The translations under genes and the position numbers were made by a program. From NCBI GenBank assembly GCA_031291445.1, contig JARLJA010000179.1, forward strand, positions 1 to 36,189: a stretch of 36,189 nucleotides of DNA. Reading direction: 5' to 3'. Positions 14,455-22,151 of this stretch are shown here, piece by piece. Positions within the stretch are counted from its first letter, which is position 1. Every line of letters begins with the position of its first letter. The notes beneath the pieces are model-generated. The model saw nothing but the letters and a program-made list of their open reading frames with translations, was not told the DNA's origin and made no database searches. This DNA comes from Xanthobacteraceae bacterium (GTDB lineage: Bacteria; Pseudomonadota; Alphaproteobacteria; Rhizobiales; Xanthobacteraceae).

Positions 14455-15519
14455 TCACGCCGTCGCCGGCTCGAGCAGATCGAAGTAGGGCAGCACCCCG
14501 GTCCTGCCGTGACAGTTGACGTATTCGAAGCTGGTCGCTTCCGGCATCACGAACAATTCATGCCATGTCACCACCTCGCGCTTCTCCTTGAACTGGCGGT
14601 TCATGGCGATGGCATGGCGGTAGATGTCGAGATGGGTCTCGTGGGATTTCGACCAGTCCTCCAGCTGCGCCAGCGACAGGAAGTAGGCCAGCACCGAGGT
14701 CTCGGCGCGTTCGGTGCCGTCGGCGTCGAGATTGGTCATGACGCGCAGCGCGAGCGTGCCGGTCTCGCCCTTGTGGTCGAGCAGGAAATTCATGCCGCGC
14801 ATCAGCTTCGGCTGCAGGTTCTCGTGATAGTCGCCGAGTTGCTCGGGGCCGGCGCCGACCCAGAACTGGCCGGAGCGCAGCGCCGTCATGTTGAGTGGCG
14901 TCACTACGCGCAGCCGGCGGCCGCGGCCCTCCACGCTGCGCGGTTTCGGCGGCGCGTCGCGCAGAGGGCTTTCCAGCGGATCGATCGCCGAGACCGGAAT
15001 CCGATCCCGGGCCGCGCCGAAATAGCCGTTGGTGGTCATGCTCTCGATCGAGGAATTCGCGGTGCGGGCGAAGCCGATCTTGTAGTGCGGCGCCGAGTAG
15101 ATCGTCTCGTGCCGGTCGTAGGGCACGGCGATGGTCTCCCGCCAGTAGCCGGCGTCGCCCGACAGCCGCTCGCGAGCAGCAAACCATGTGGGGAAATCCG
15201 CCGCCGCGCTCCAGCGCGCGTGGCGGGTGGCGTCGAGCCAGTAGGCGACGACGACGGCGTTGGTCTCGCCGGCCTCGTCGGTGAACCGCATGATCTCGTG
15301 GGCCGCCGGACCGTCCGGATGGGCGAGGCTCGCCTCGACGCGCTGGAAGAACTGCTGCTGCTCGTCCCAACTCGGGTTCACCTTTTGCATCCCGTAGTAT
15401 TCGCTGACCAAGGTGTCGACGGGGTCGTGCCAGCGCAAGGTGTAGCGCGGCGCGGCCGGCTGGTGGCCCGGCGGCTTGCGCGCCGGAACGATCCGGGGAT
15501 ATTCGACGTGAAAGACCAT
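14455..15519 (-). CDS. oxd: Aldoxime dehydratase (haem-dependent)
   Basis: This 354-residue protein matches the phenylacetaldoxime dehydratase family, which converts aldoximes to nitriles on a b-type haem. Family landmarks are HYKIGFARTANSS, the MNFLLDHKGETGTLALRVM core, SKSHETHLDIY (a probable proximal haem histidine near 296), VTWHEL (His 320, the likely catalytic histidine), a serine near 216, and the C-terminal NCHGRTGVLPYFDLL. It has no signal peptide, so it is cytoplasmic. It starts 7 bp after the nitrilase stop and is the last gene of the ABC transporter/nitrilase operon. Its product, a nitrile, is the substrate of the adjacent nitrilase. Coupling of Oxd with nitrilase is known from other bacteria, for example Bacillus OxB-1. 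Confidence 0.93.
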   Translation of the reverse strand: MVFHVEYPRIVPARKPPGHQPAAPRYTLRWHDPVDTLVSEYYGMQKVNPSWDEQQQFFQRVEASLAHPDGPAAHEIMRFTDEAGETNAVVVAYWLDATRHARWSAAADFPTWFAARERLSGDAGYWRETIAVPYDRHETIYSAPHYKIGFARTANSSIESMTTNGYFGAARDRIPVSAIDPLESPLRDAPPKPRSVEGRGRRLRVVTPLNMTALRSGQFWVGAGPEQLGDYHENLQPKLMRGMNFLLDHKGETGTLALRVMTNLDADGTERAETSVLAYFLSLAQLEDWSKSHETHLDIYRHAIAMNRQFKEKREVVTWHELFVMPEATSFEYVNCHGRTGVLPYFDLLEPATA

Positions 15520-15526
15520 CGCACCC

Positions 15527-16462
15527 TCACTCTGAAGTCAGCTGAACCACCGCCGGCATCGGCTGCTCGTTGACGACCAGCTTGAACACGTCCGGACGAG
15601 CATAGTGGCCGACCGCGTCGAAGTCGAACTGGGCGCGCGGAATATCCTCGGAATCGAGCTCGGCGGTGAGGATGGCCTCGCCGGAGAAGTCGGGCCCCGC
15701 CAGGATCCGCCCGAGCGGATCGATGATCACGCTGCCGCCCCGCATCAGCACATGGCCGGCGTCGTCGGAAATGGTGTTGTGCATGTCGTCGGGAAAGTCG
15801 CCGCGGGTGAGATACTGGCAGGCGGAGAGCACGAAGCACCGTCCCTCCAGCGCGATATGGCGCATGGTCGCGGCCCAGCTGTCGCGGTCGTCCGCGGTGG
15901 GCGCGCAGTAGATGGCGATCTTCTTGTTGTACATCGCCATGCGCAGGAGCGGCATGTAGTTCTCCCAGCAGATCACGGCGCCCATCGGTCCCCACGGCGT
16001 CGCCACCGTGGTCAGGGTCGAGCCGTCGCCGAAGCCCCAGCACAGCCGTTCGGCCGCGGTGGGCATCAGCTTGCGGTGCTTGCCGAGCAGAGCGCCGTCG
16101 GGGCCGAAGAACAGCGCGGTGCAATAGAGCGTGCCGCCGTCGCGCTCGATGACGCCGATGGTGACGAACATGCTGGCGTCGCGCGCCGCGTCGCCGATCG
16201 CCTTGGTCTCGGGGCCGGGCACGGCGATCGCCCGCGACCAGTAGGTGGCGTAGTCCTGCCGGCCCTCGGGGGTGCGCGCGCCGATGTAGATATGGAAGTC
16301 CGCGCCCTTGGGATAGCCGCCGATCAGGGCTTCGGGGAACACAGCGATGCTGGCGCCGCGCAGCGCCGCGTCGGCGATCAGCGCGACGGTCTTCGCCACC
16401 GTCGCCGCCGTGTCCCCCGCGACGGGGGCCGCCTGCACCACCGCGACCGTGAATTTCGTCAT
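15527..16462 (-). CDS. Nitrilase (carbon-nitrogen hydrolase family)
   Basis: This 311-residue enzyme hydrolyses nitriles directly to carboxylic acid and ammonia. The catalytic triad is visible: Glu44 in VFPEALIGGYPKG, Lys131 in GKHRKLMPT, and Cys165 in GAVICWENYMPL. The sequence after the cysteine (LLRMAMYNKKIAIYCAPTADDRDSW) and the MHNTISDD segment are typical of true arylacetonitrile-type nitrilases rather than amidases. The ATG at 16462 follows the upstream ATPase gene by 17 bp. With the aldoxime dehydratase it makes a two-step aldoxime-to-acid route. The substrate preference is inferred from family style only. Confidence 0.93.
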   Translation of the reverse strand: MTKFTVAVVQAAPVAGDTAATVAKTVALIADAALRGASIAVFPEALIGGYPKGADFHIYIGARTPEGRQDYATYWSRAIAVPGPETKAIGDAARDASMFVTIGVIERDGGTLYCTALFFGPDGALLGKHRKLMPTAAERLCWGFGDGSTLTTVATPWGPMGAVICWENYMPLLRMAMYNKKIAIYCAPTADDRDSWAATMRHIALEGRCFVLSACQYLTRGDFPDDMHNTISDDAGHVLMRGGSVIIDPLGRILAGPDFSGEAILTAELDSEDIPRAQFDFDAVGHYARPDVFKLVVNEQPMPAVVQLTSE

Positions 16463-16479
16463 GACCAAATCTCCCGCTG

Positions 16480-17181
16480 TCAGATTCCAAGATAGGTGCG
16501 CCGCACCGTGTCGTTGTCCTGCAGGTCCCGGCTGGTGCCGGAGAGCGCGATGGCGCCGCTCTCCAACACGTAGCCGCGATCGACCACCTTCAGCGCGCTG
16601 CTGACGTTCTGTTCGACCAGCAGCACGCCGATGCCCCTGGCATTGACCTTGCGGATCGCGCCATGGACCTCCGCGACCATCAGCGGCGCGAGGCCGTGGC
16701 TCGGCTCGTCGAGCACCAGCAGCCTGGGCCCCGCCATCAGCGCCCGGCAGATCGCGACCATCTGCTGCTCGCCGCCCGATAGCGTGCCGGCGGCCTGCGC
16801 CTGCCGCTCCCGCACGCGGGGAAACAGGGCGAAGCAATCGGCGAGGTCGGATCCGAGATCCTCGGTCCGGCGGTGGTAGGCGCCCATCATCAGGTTGTCG
16901 CGCACGCTCATCTGGCCGAAGACGTGGCGGCCTTCCGGAACACAAGCGATGCCGAGCGCGACCCGGCGGTGGGCCGGCAGCTGGACGATGTCGCGGCCTT
17001 CGAACGCGATCACCCCGCTCACGGACGGCAGCGTGCCGACGATGGCGCGGATCAGCGTGGTCTTTCCGGCGGTGTTGGCGCCGAGCAGCGCGACGGTCTC
17101 GCCCTCGGCGATGTCGAGGCTGATGCGGGAGATGACCGGGCGCGGCCCGTATCCGCCGCTGAGGTCACGCATGCGAAGCAT
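16480..17181 (-). CDS. LivF-type ABC transporter ATPase
   Basis: This 233-residue ATPase of the branched-chain amino acid (HAAT) family has a Walker A GANTAGKTT, with Thr in place of the usual Gly, the signature LSGGEQQM, and a Walker B LLVLDEPSHGL. It energises uptake together with the LivG-type ATPase. The start at 17181 has GGGA upstream and overlaps the end of the preceding gene by 17 bases; an in-frame ATG at 17172 is the alternative. Its position between transporter genes and nitrilase suggests a non-amino-acid cargo, perhaps an aldoxime, nitrile or related amide. Confidence 0.9.
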   Translation of the reverse strand: MLRMRDLSGGYGPRPVISRISLDIAEGETVALLGANTAGKTTLIRAIVGTLPSVSGVIAFEGRDIVQLPAHRRVALGIACVPEGRHVFGQMSVRDNLMMGAYHRRTEDLGSDLADCFALFPRVRERQAQAAGTLSGGEQQMVAICRALMAGPRLLVLDEPSHGLAPLMVAEVHGAIRKVNARGIGVLLVEQNVSSALKVVDRGYVLESGAIALSGTSRDLQDNDTVRRTYLGI

Positions 17182-17896
17182 CGGGCTGTCCCAGGTAGGC
17201 GGTGACGACTTGCGGATCCCGCGACACCTCCGCCGGCGTTCCACTGGCGATCAGCTGTCCGAAGTTCAGCGCCAGGATCCGCTCGGAGATCCGCATGATG
17301 GCGCGCATGTGGTGCTCGACGATGACCAGCGTGATGCCCTCGCGGTCCCGCAACTCGCGCAGCGTCGCCACCACCGCGTCCATCTCGTTCGGCGTCAGCG
17401 CCGCCATCACCTCGTCGAGCAGCAGCACCTTCGGCGCGGTGGCCAGCGACCGGGCGACCTCGCCGAGCGCCTTCTGCGGAAAGGTCAGGTCGTCGATGTC
17501 GGTGTCGGCGGCAGCGCCGAGCCCGACCTTCTCCAGGCAGTCACGCGCCAGCGCCCGCGCGGCGCCGAGCGGCAGCCGCACGGCGGCGGCGGTGACGACG
17601 TTGTCGAGCAGCGTCATGGCCGGAAACAGCGCGGTGTTCTGGAAGGTCTTGGTCATACCGAGCCGGGCGATGCGATGCGGCCGCAGGCCGTCGATCCGCT
17701 GGCCGTCCAGCGCGATCGCGCCGGCATCCGGCCGGTTCAGGCCGACCAGCGCGCTGAACAGCGTGGTCTTGCCCGCGCCGTTGGGCCCGATCAGCCCGAT
17801 GATCTCGCCCGGCCGGACCGCGAAGCTGACGTCGGACAGTGCGACGAGGCCGCCGAAGCGCACCGTCACTCCCGCGACCTCGACGATCGGCGTCAT
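17165..17896 (-). CDS. LivG-type ABC transporter ATPase
   Basis: This 243-residue ATPase has Walker A GPNGAGKTT, Walker B VLLLDEVMAAL and the H-loop region VIVEHHM. The usual LSxGQ signature is replaced by LTFPQKALGE. Divergence at this spot is common in LivG-like proteins, which often read LPYGxQR, but here it is marked. The ATG overlaps the stop of the upstream permease gene (ATGA). It is part of the seven-gene importer/nitrilase/aldoxime dehydratase operon. Confidence 0.9.
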   Translation of the reverse strand: MTPIVEVAGVTVRFGGLVALSDVSFAVRPGEIIGLIGPNGAGKTTLFSALVGLNRPDAGAIALDGQRIDGLRPHRIARLGMTKTFQNTALFPAMTLLDNVVTAAAVRLPLGAARALARDCLEKVGLGAAADTDIDDLTFPQKALGEVARSLATAPKVLLLDEVMAALTPNEMDAVVATLRELRDREGITLVIVEHHMRAIMRISERILALNFGQLIASGTPAEVSRDPQVVTAYLGQPDASHA

Positions 17897-18849
17897 GTCC
17901 GTCCCCGCCGTTGGGTGACCAGCGAAACCAGGCCGCTGGGACGCCAGACCACGATGCCGATCAGGATCAGGCCGAAGATCAGCGGCGCAATGCCGGCGGC
18001 CTTGTTGGACAGATAGGCGCTGAGCAGCTCCTCGAGCGGCACGATGACGAGGGCGCCGACGATCGGCCCGGCCAGCGTGCCGACGCCGCCGAGAATGGCG
18101 ATCAGCGCCGCGCGGATCGAGATGCTGGTGGCGCTGAAGACGATGTCCGGATCGATGAAGAAGGTGAACTGGGCGAACATGGTTCCGGTGGCGGCGGTGA
18201 GCGCGGCGGAGATGGCGCCGCCGGCGAGCCGCACGCCGAGGGTGTTGATGCCGGTCACTTCGGCGGCGTCCTCGTTCTCGCGGATGGCGCGCAACATGTA
18301 GCCGAGCCGGCCGTTGGCGAGCAGCGTGAAGGCGACGCAGACCACCACGAACAGGCCGACGAACACCGGGACGTAGGCGCCGGCGCCGCGGAATTGCAGC
18401 AGCAGCCACGAGTTGCCGGCGAACGGCACCGAGACGCCCTGCGGGCCTCCGGTCAGGCCGGTGGCGGCGGTGGCGACGATCCGGCAGGCCTCGCCGAAGG
18501 CCAGCGTCGCCAGCGAGAAGTACGGTCCCTTGAGGCGCATGGTCGGAATCGAGAGCAGCACGCTGACGAGCGCGGCGAACAGCATGCCGATCGGCAGGCC
18601 GGCCCACGGCGACAGCCCGAACTTGATCTGCAGCATGGTCGAGGTGTAGGCGCCGATGCCGAAGAACGCCGCGTGGCCGAGCGAGACCTGGTTGGCGAGG
18701 CCGCCGACGATGTTCCAGCACTGGCCGAGCGAGGCTGCCAGCAGGATCAGGCAGACGACGCGGACGGCGTAGCCGCGCGGCTGCAGCACCGCGCCGAGCA
18801 GCAGCGCGACGCAGGCGACGGCGGCGATGATGAGGAGCGAGCGCATCAT
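17893..18849 (-). CDS. LivM-type ABC transporter permease
   Basis: This 318-residue membrane protein has about nine or ten hydrophobic segments and the LivM hallmarks CWNIVGGLANQVSLGHAAFFGIGAY and RAIRENEDAAEVTGIN. It pairs with the LivH-type permease to form the translocation channel. Two ATG codons in tandem mark the start at 18849, which overlaps the upstream stop as ATGA. The longer open frame upstream is read-through over livH and is not family-like. Confidence 0.92.
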   Translation of the reverse strand: MMRSLLIIAAVACVALLLGAVLQPRGYAVRVVCLILLAASLGQCWNIVGGLANQVSLGHAAFFGIGAYTSTMLQIKFGLSPWAGLPIGMLFAALVSVLLSIPTMRLKGPYFSLATLAFGEACRIVATAATGLTGGPQGVSVPFAGNSWLLLQFRGAGAYVPVFVGLFVVVCVAFTLLANGRLGYMLRAIRENEDAAEVTGINTLGVRLAGGAISAALTAATGTMFAQFTFFIDPDIVFSATSISIRAALIAILGGVGTLAGPIVGALVIVPLEELLSAYLSNKAAGIAPLIFGLILIGIVVWRPSGLVSLVTQRRGRT

Positions 18850-19712
18850 CGCGACGGGCTTCCCAGCAGGCCCTGCGGCCGGAACGCGAGCAGCGCGATG
18901 AAGATGGTGAACAGCGCCAGGTTCTGCAGCTGGATCGGCATTACCAAGGTCGACAGCGACTGGATCATGCCGACGATCACCCCGCCGACCAGCGCCCCCA
19001 TCACGCTGCCGAGGCCGCCCAGCACCACCACCGTGAACATCAGCACGACGTATTGCGAGCCGCTGGTGGGGCTGACCGACGAATAGGACAGCACGATGCC
19101 GCCGCCCAGCGCCGACAGCCCGGTGCCGAGGCCGAAGGCGACGGCATAGATCCATCTGGTGTCGACGCCGAACAGCGTCGCCGCCATCGGGTTCTGCGCG
19201 GTGGCCCGGATCGCGCGGCCGATCCAGGTTCGGGTCAATACCAGCCACAGCCCGCCCGAGACGATCACCGCCGCGACGAACGCTGAGAGATAGCTGACCG
19301 AGACGAAGATCGGCCCGATCATCAGCGCCCTGGTCTGGTAGGCGGTCTTCACGGTCCGGAATTCGGGGCCGAACAGCAGCAGCGCGCTATTCTCCAGCAC
19401 GATCAGGAGGCCCACGGTCAGGAAGATCTGGGCCACCGGCGGCGCCTTCATGATGCGCTGGATCAAGAGCCGCTGGACCAGCGCGCCGAGGCAGAACACC
19501 GCCACGAACGACAGCGCCGCGCCGACCAGCGGGTCGAGCCCGAGATAGCGCCAGGCGAACCAGGCGACATACATCCCGAGCATCATGAACTCGGCCTGGG
19601 CGAAGTTGACGATGCCGAGCACGCCGAACACCAGCGACAGGCCGACCGCGATCACGCCGTAGACGCCGCCGATCATGAGCCCGTCGGCGAGGGCCTGAAG
19701 CACCGCGATCAT
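18846..19712 (-). CDS. LivH-type ABC transporter permease
   Basis: This 288-residue membrane protein carries the LivH signature: GLMIGGVYGVIAVGLSLVFGVLGIVNFAQAEFMMLG near the N-terminus, RAIRATAQNPMAATLFGV in the cytoplasmic loop, and VVLGGLGSVMGALVGG near the C-terminus. It begins 16 bp after the substrate-binding protein stop and overlaps the LivM start. The order binding protein, LivH, LivM, LivG, LivF is the standard HAAT arrangement. Confidence 0.92.
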   Translation of the reverse strand: MIAVLQALADGLMIGGVYGVIAVGLSLVFGVLGIVNFAQAEFMMLGMYVAWFAWRYLGLDPLVGAALSFVAVFCLGALVQRLLIQRIMKAPPVAQIFLTVGLLIVLENSALLLFGPEFRTVKTAYQTRALMIGPIFVSVSYLSAFVAAVIVSGGLWLVLTRTWIGRAIRATAQNPMAATLFGVDTRWIYAVAFGLGTGLSALGGGIVLSYSSVSPTSGSQYVVLMFTVVVLGGLGSVMGALVGGVIVGMIQSLSTLVMPIQLQNLALFTIFIALLAFRPQGLLGSPSR

Positions 19713-19728
19713 GAGGCGGCCGTCCGCG

Positions 19729-20991
19729 TCACTTCACTTCCTTGCCGCGCCAATAGGCCGGGGCCTTGGCGACCTCCGGCGGATAGACCGTGACGATGTC
19801 GTCGCCGCGCCACTGCACGAACACCGGGAAGGCGACCGAGGTCAGGCCGTTGGCGTCGAAGGCGGTGCAGCCGCCGGGCAGCCCGGCCGAAAAGCCGTCG
19901 CACTTCCTGAGCGCGGCGATGGCGTCGCGGATCTTCTCCGGATCGCGCGACTGCGCCACCTCGATGGCCTTCACCATGTGCTGGAACGCCGCACCGTACA
20001 TCAGGGCTTCGTGCGGCATGAAGGCGCCGTACTTCTTCTTGTACTTCTCGGCGATTGCCGGCAGCGCGTCGTAGTTGGCCGGCGCGATCGAATAGACCCC
20101 CTCGACCAGGTCGCCGAGGCCCTTCTTGAAGTCGGGGATGATGTAACCTGCGGCGCCGCCGACGGTGGGAATGTCGAGGTTCTGCTGGCGCATGGTGCGG
20201 ATGATCAGGATGGCGTCGTTGAAGTAGGACACCGGGAACACGAGGTCGGCGCCCGAGGCGCGCAGCTTGTTGACCAGCGGCGAGGCGTCGGTGAGGTTGA
20301 GGGGATAGCTTTCGTCGACGACGATCTGGATGCCGAGCCTGTTGGCGGTGTCACGCAGTCCCTTGGCCTGGGCCGTGCCGTAGGCGGTGTCCTCATAGAG
20401 AATCGCGATCTTGGAGACCGGGCTGCCGGCGCGCTTGGCGATGTCGAGCGCATAGGTCAGTTGCTTCTCGCCGAACAGGCTCGCCTTGTTGGCGACCTGG
20501 AAGATGAACTTGTAGCCGCGGCTGGTGATCTGGTCGGCGAACGAATGGGTCATCATGGGAACGCCGGCGCGCTCAGTCACCTCGGAGGCGGCCAGCGTGA
20601 TCGAACTGACGAACGAGCCGATGATGCCGACCACGCCGTCCTGGCTGATCAGGCGCTGGGTCGCCGCCGCGGCGGCGTTCGGCGCCGGAACGTCGGCATA
20701 GACCAGCTCGACATCGGCGCCGAGCGCCTTCAGCCCGCCGGTCTCCTTCATGTCCTCGAGCGCGAGTTCGACGCCGTTGCGAATGTTGTTGCCGAACTGG
20801 GCGGTCGGGCCGCTGAGCGGCACCAGGATGCCGATCTTGACCGGCTCGGCGCTCCAGGCATTCGAGGCGGCGAGCGTGGCAAGAGCCGCCAATGCGGCTC
20901 GCCAGCAACGAGGGGGCGACGTGCCATGTTGATCTCCGCTGCACAGGCTGTCTAATAAATCTGACAATATCTCCGAAAGAGCCGTTTGCAC
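19729..20991 (-). CDS. LivJ/K-type substrate-binding protein (apparent frameshift near the start)
   Basis: The mature protein, from about SAEPVKIGILVPLSGPTAQFG, is a periplasmic binding protein of the amide/branched-chain amino acid family and the first gene of the importer operon. The open frame reaches a GTG at 20991, but that start has no Shine-Dalgarno and would place an acidic 26-residue tail before the signal peptide. The natural start is the ATG at 20927, with GGAG six bases upstream, yet it is out of frame. One extra C in the C5 tract at 20912-20916 would give MARRPPRCWRAALAALATLA, an ideal signal peptide leading into the mature protein. The gene is therefore either mis-sequenced by one base or frameshifted. 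The ligand is unknown; context suggests a nitrile, aldoxime or amide. Confidence 0.85.
   Translation of the reverse strand: MQTALSEILSDLLDSLCSGDQHGTSPPRCWRAALAALATLAASNAWSAEPVKIGILVPLSGPTAQFGNNIRNGVELALEDMKETGGLKALGADVELVYADVPAPNAAAAATQRLISQDGVVGIIGSFVSSITLAASEVTERAGVPMMTHSFADQITSRGYKFIFQVANKASLFGEKQLTYALDIAKRAGSPVSKIAILYEDTAYGTAQAKGLRDTANRLGIQIVVDESYPLNLTDASPLVNKLRASGADLVFPVSYFNDAILIIRTMRQQNLDIPTVGGAAGYIIPDFKKGLGDLVEGVYSIAPANYDALPAIAEKYKKKYGAFMPHEALMYGAAFQHMVKAIEVAQSRDPEKIRDAIAALRKCDGFSAGLPGGCTAFDANGLTSVAFPVFVQWRGDDIVTVYPPEVAKAPAYWRGKEVK
20949..20966. promoter_or_regulatory. Palindrome TGTC-N10-GACA, proximal operator candidate
   Basis: TGTC-TAATAAATCT-GACA lies 21 bp upstream of the likely ATG of the substrate-binding protein gene (20927). 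A second site of identical architecture occurs at 21037-21054. The position would let a bound repressor block the importer operon promoter or early transcript. Confidence 0.45.
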
Positions 20992-21036
20992 GGGCGAATT
21001 ATTGCCATTTCGACGACATTTTATGCAGATGACCTG

Positions 21037-21054
21037 TGTCGAAAAATCTCGACA
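21037..21054. promoter_or_regulatory. Palindrome TGTC-N10-GACA, distal operator candidate
   Basis: TGTCGA-AAAATC-TCGACA is a perfect six-base inverted repeat with the same TGTC-N10-GACA spacing and shared inner AAATCT as the site at 20949-20966. The centres are 88 bp apart, about eight helical turns. It lies between the divergent regulator and importer genes. Confidence 0.5.
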
Positions 21055-21190
21055 AAGGATCGGTTTGGGCTACGCTGGGATCGCATGCGTCGTCCATGAC
21101 GCTGCAAATGACGAGCGGTGAGAAAGGGTTAGCCGCGGGTCGCGCCCTCGTGGCGGCGGCGCGGGCGCCCGACGGAGAGCAGGGCTGACG

Positions 21191-21919
21191 ATGGACACAC
21201 GGCTGCAGGCGCTCGGCCTCGACGACAAGGAGCAGCGCTTCTACCTCGCCGCGCTCGAACTCGGCACCGCGCCGGTGACCGCGATCGCGGCGCGCGCCGA
21301 CGTCTCGCGCACCAACGGCTACGACCTGGTGCAGCGCCTGCAGAAGCGCGGGCTGGTCAGCCAGATCGAGGGCGAGGGCGGCGTGCGCCAGGTGGTCGCC
21401 GAGGATCCGAGCGTGCTGATCCACGAGTGGGAGCGCACCCGCAATGCGCTGAACGACCTGGTCCCGGAGCTGCGCTCGCTGTTCAACGGCCATCAGGACA
21501 AGCCGCGCATCCGGCTTTACGAGGGGATCGAAGGCATCCGGCGGGCGTTCTGGGAGACCCTCGAATGCCATTCCAAGCTCCTGCTCGGCATCCTCTCGAT
21601 GCACGAGCTGCTCGAGGTGCCCGGCCCCGAGTGGATGGCGGATTACATCCGACAGCGCATCCGCCGCGGCATCCGGCTGAACGTGATCCGGTCGCGGTCG
21701 CGCGAGACCGAATCGATCTGGCCGTCCTCGGCCGAGGAGGAACGCGAGCTGCGCTACGCGCCGTTCGACATGGACCTCGGCATGACCATGTACATCTACG
21801 ACGACAAGGTGCTCTACGTGTCGTCGAAGCGGGAGAACTACGCGCTGACGATCGAGAGCCGGGAGCTGTCGTCGATGAATCGCGCCGTGTTCAACGGGCT
21901 GTGGAGCATGATGGGGTGA
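21191..21919 (+). CDS. TrmB-family transcriptional regulator
   Basis: This 242-residue protein has an N-terminal winged helix (LQALGLDDKEQRFYLAALELG, then ARADVSRTNGYDLVQRLQKRGLV, about residues 5-65) of the TrmB/MarR type. A C-terminal effector region follows, beginning near RIRLYEGIEGIRRAFWETLE, as in TrmB-like regulators. TrmB regulators usually sense sugars in archaea; bacterial members are little studied. The gene diverges from the importer/nitrilase/aldoxime dehydratase operon and is the obvious candidate to bind the two TGTC-N10-GACA palindromes. An AGGG lies six bases before the ATG. Confidence 0.85.
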   Translation: MDTRLQALGLDDKEQRFYLAALELGTAPVTAIAARADVSRTNGYDLVQRLQKRGLVSQIEGEGGVRQVVAEDPSVLIHEWERTRNALNDLVPELRSLFNGHQDKPRIRLYEGIEGIRRAFWETLECHSKLLLGILSMHELLEVPGPEWMADYIRQRIRRGIRLNVIRSRSRETESIWPSSAEEERELRYAPFDMDLGMTMYIYDDKVLYVSSKRENYALTIESRELSSMNRAVFNGLWSMMG

Positions 21920-21967
21920 CGGCGGGGCCGGCCCGCTATTCGAGTATCATGCGACTGCTTCTTTTAT

Positions 21968-22093
21968 CGTCATGGCCGGGCTTGTCCCGGCTATCCACGT
22001 CTTTATTGCAGCGCCTCAGCGCAGACGTGGAGGCCCGGCAGACCTTGGTCCTAGCGATCCGTCGAAGACGGATCGCGCTGGCCGGGCATGACG
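21968..22093. repeat. Palindromic intergenic repeat (type B) between the TrmB-type gene and polA
   Basis: The outer ends CGTCATGGCCGGG (21968) and GCCGGGCATGACG (ending 22093) are near-complementary. Inner arms CCGGCTATCCACGTCT and AGACGTGGAGGCCCGG also pair. A nested perfect hairpin occurs at 22054-22076 (GCGATCCGTC, loop GAA, GACGGATCGC). I recall similar elements as abundant in Bradyrhizobium-type genomes. It lies in the gap between convergent genes. Confidence 0.7.
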
Positions 22094-22151
22094 GTCGCCT
22101 GCAACCGCACGCGGGGAGAGGTGATGCGGCGGCGTGGCAGTGCAACAGCGC

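Noticed and set aside
17041-17100. Walker A variant GANTAGKTT in the LivF-type ATPase as a sign of inactivation
   Set aside because: The lysine and threonine that contact phosphate are intact, and Thr at this position occurs in other LivF proteins, so activity is expected.
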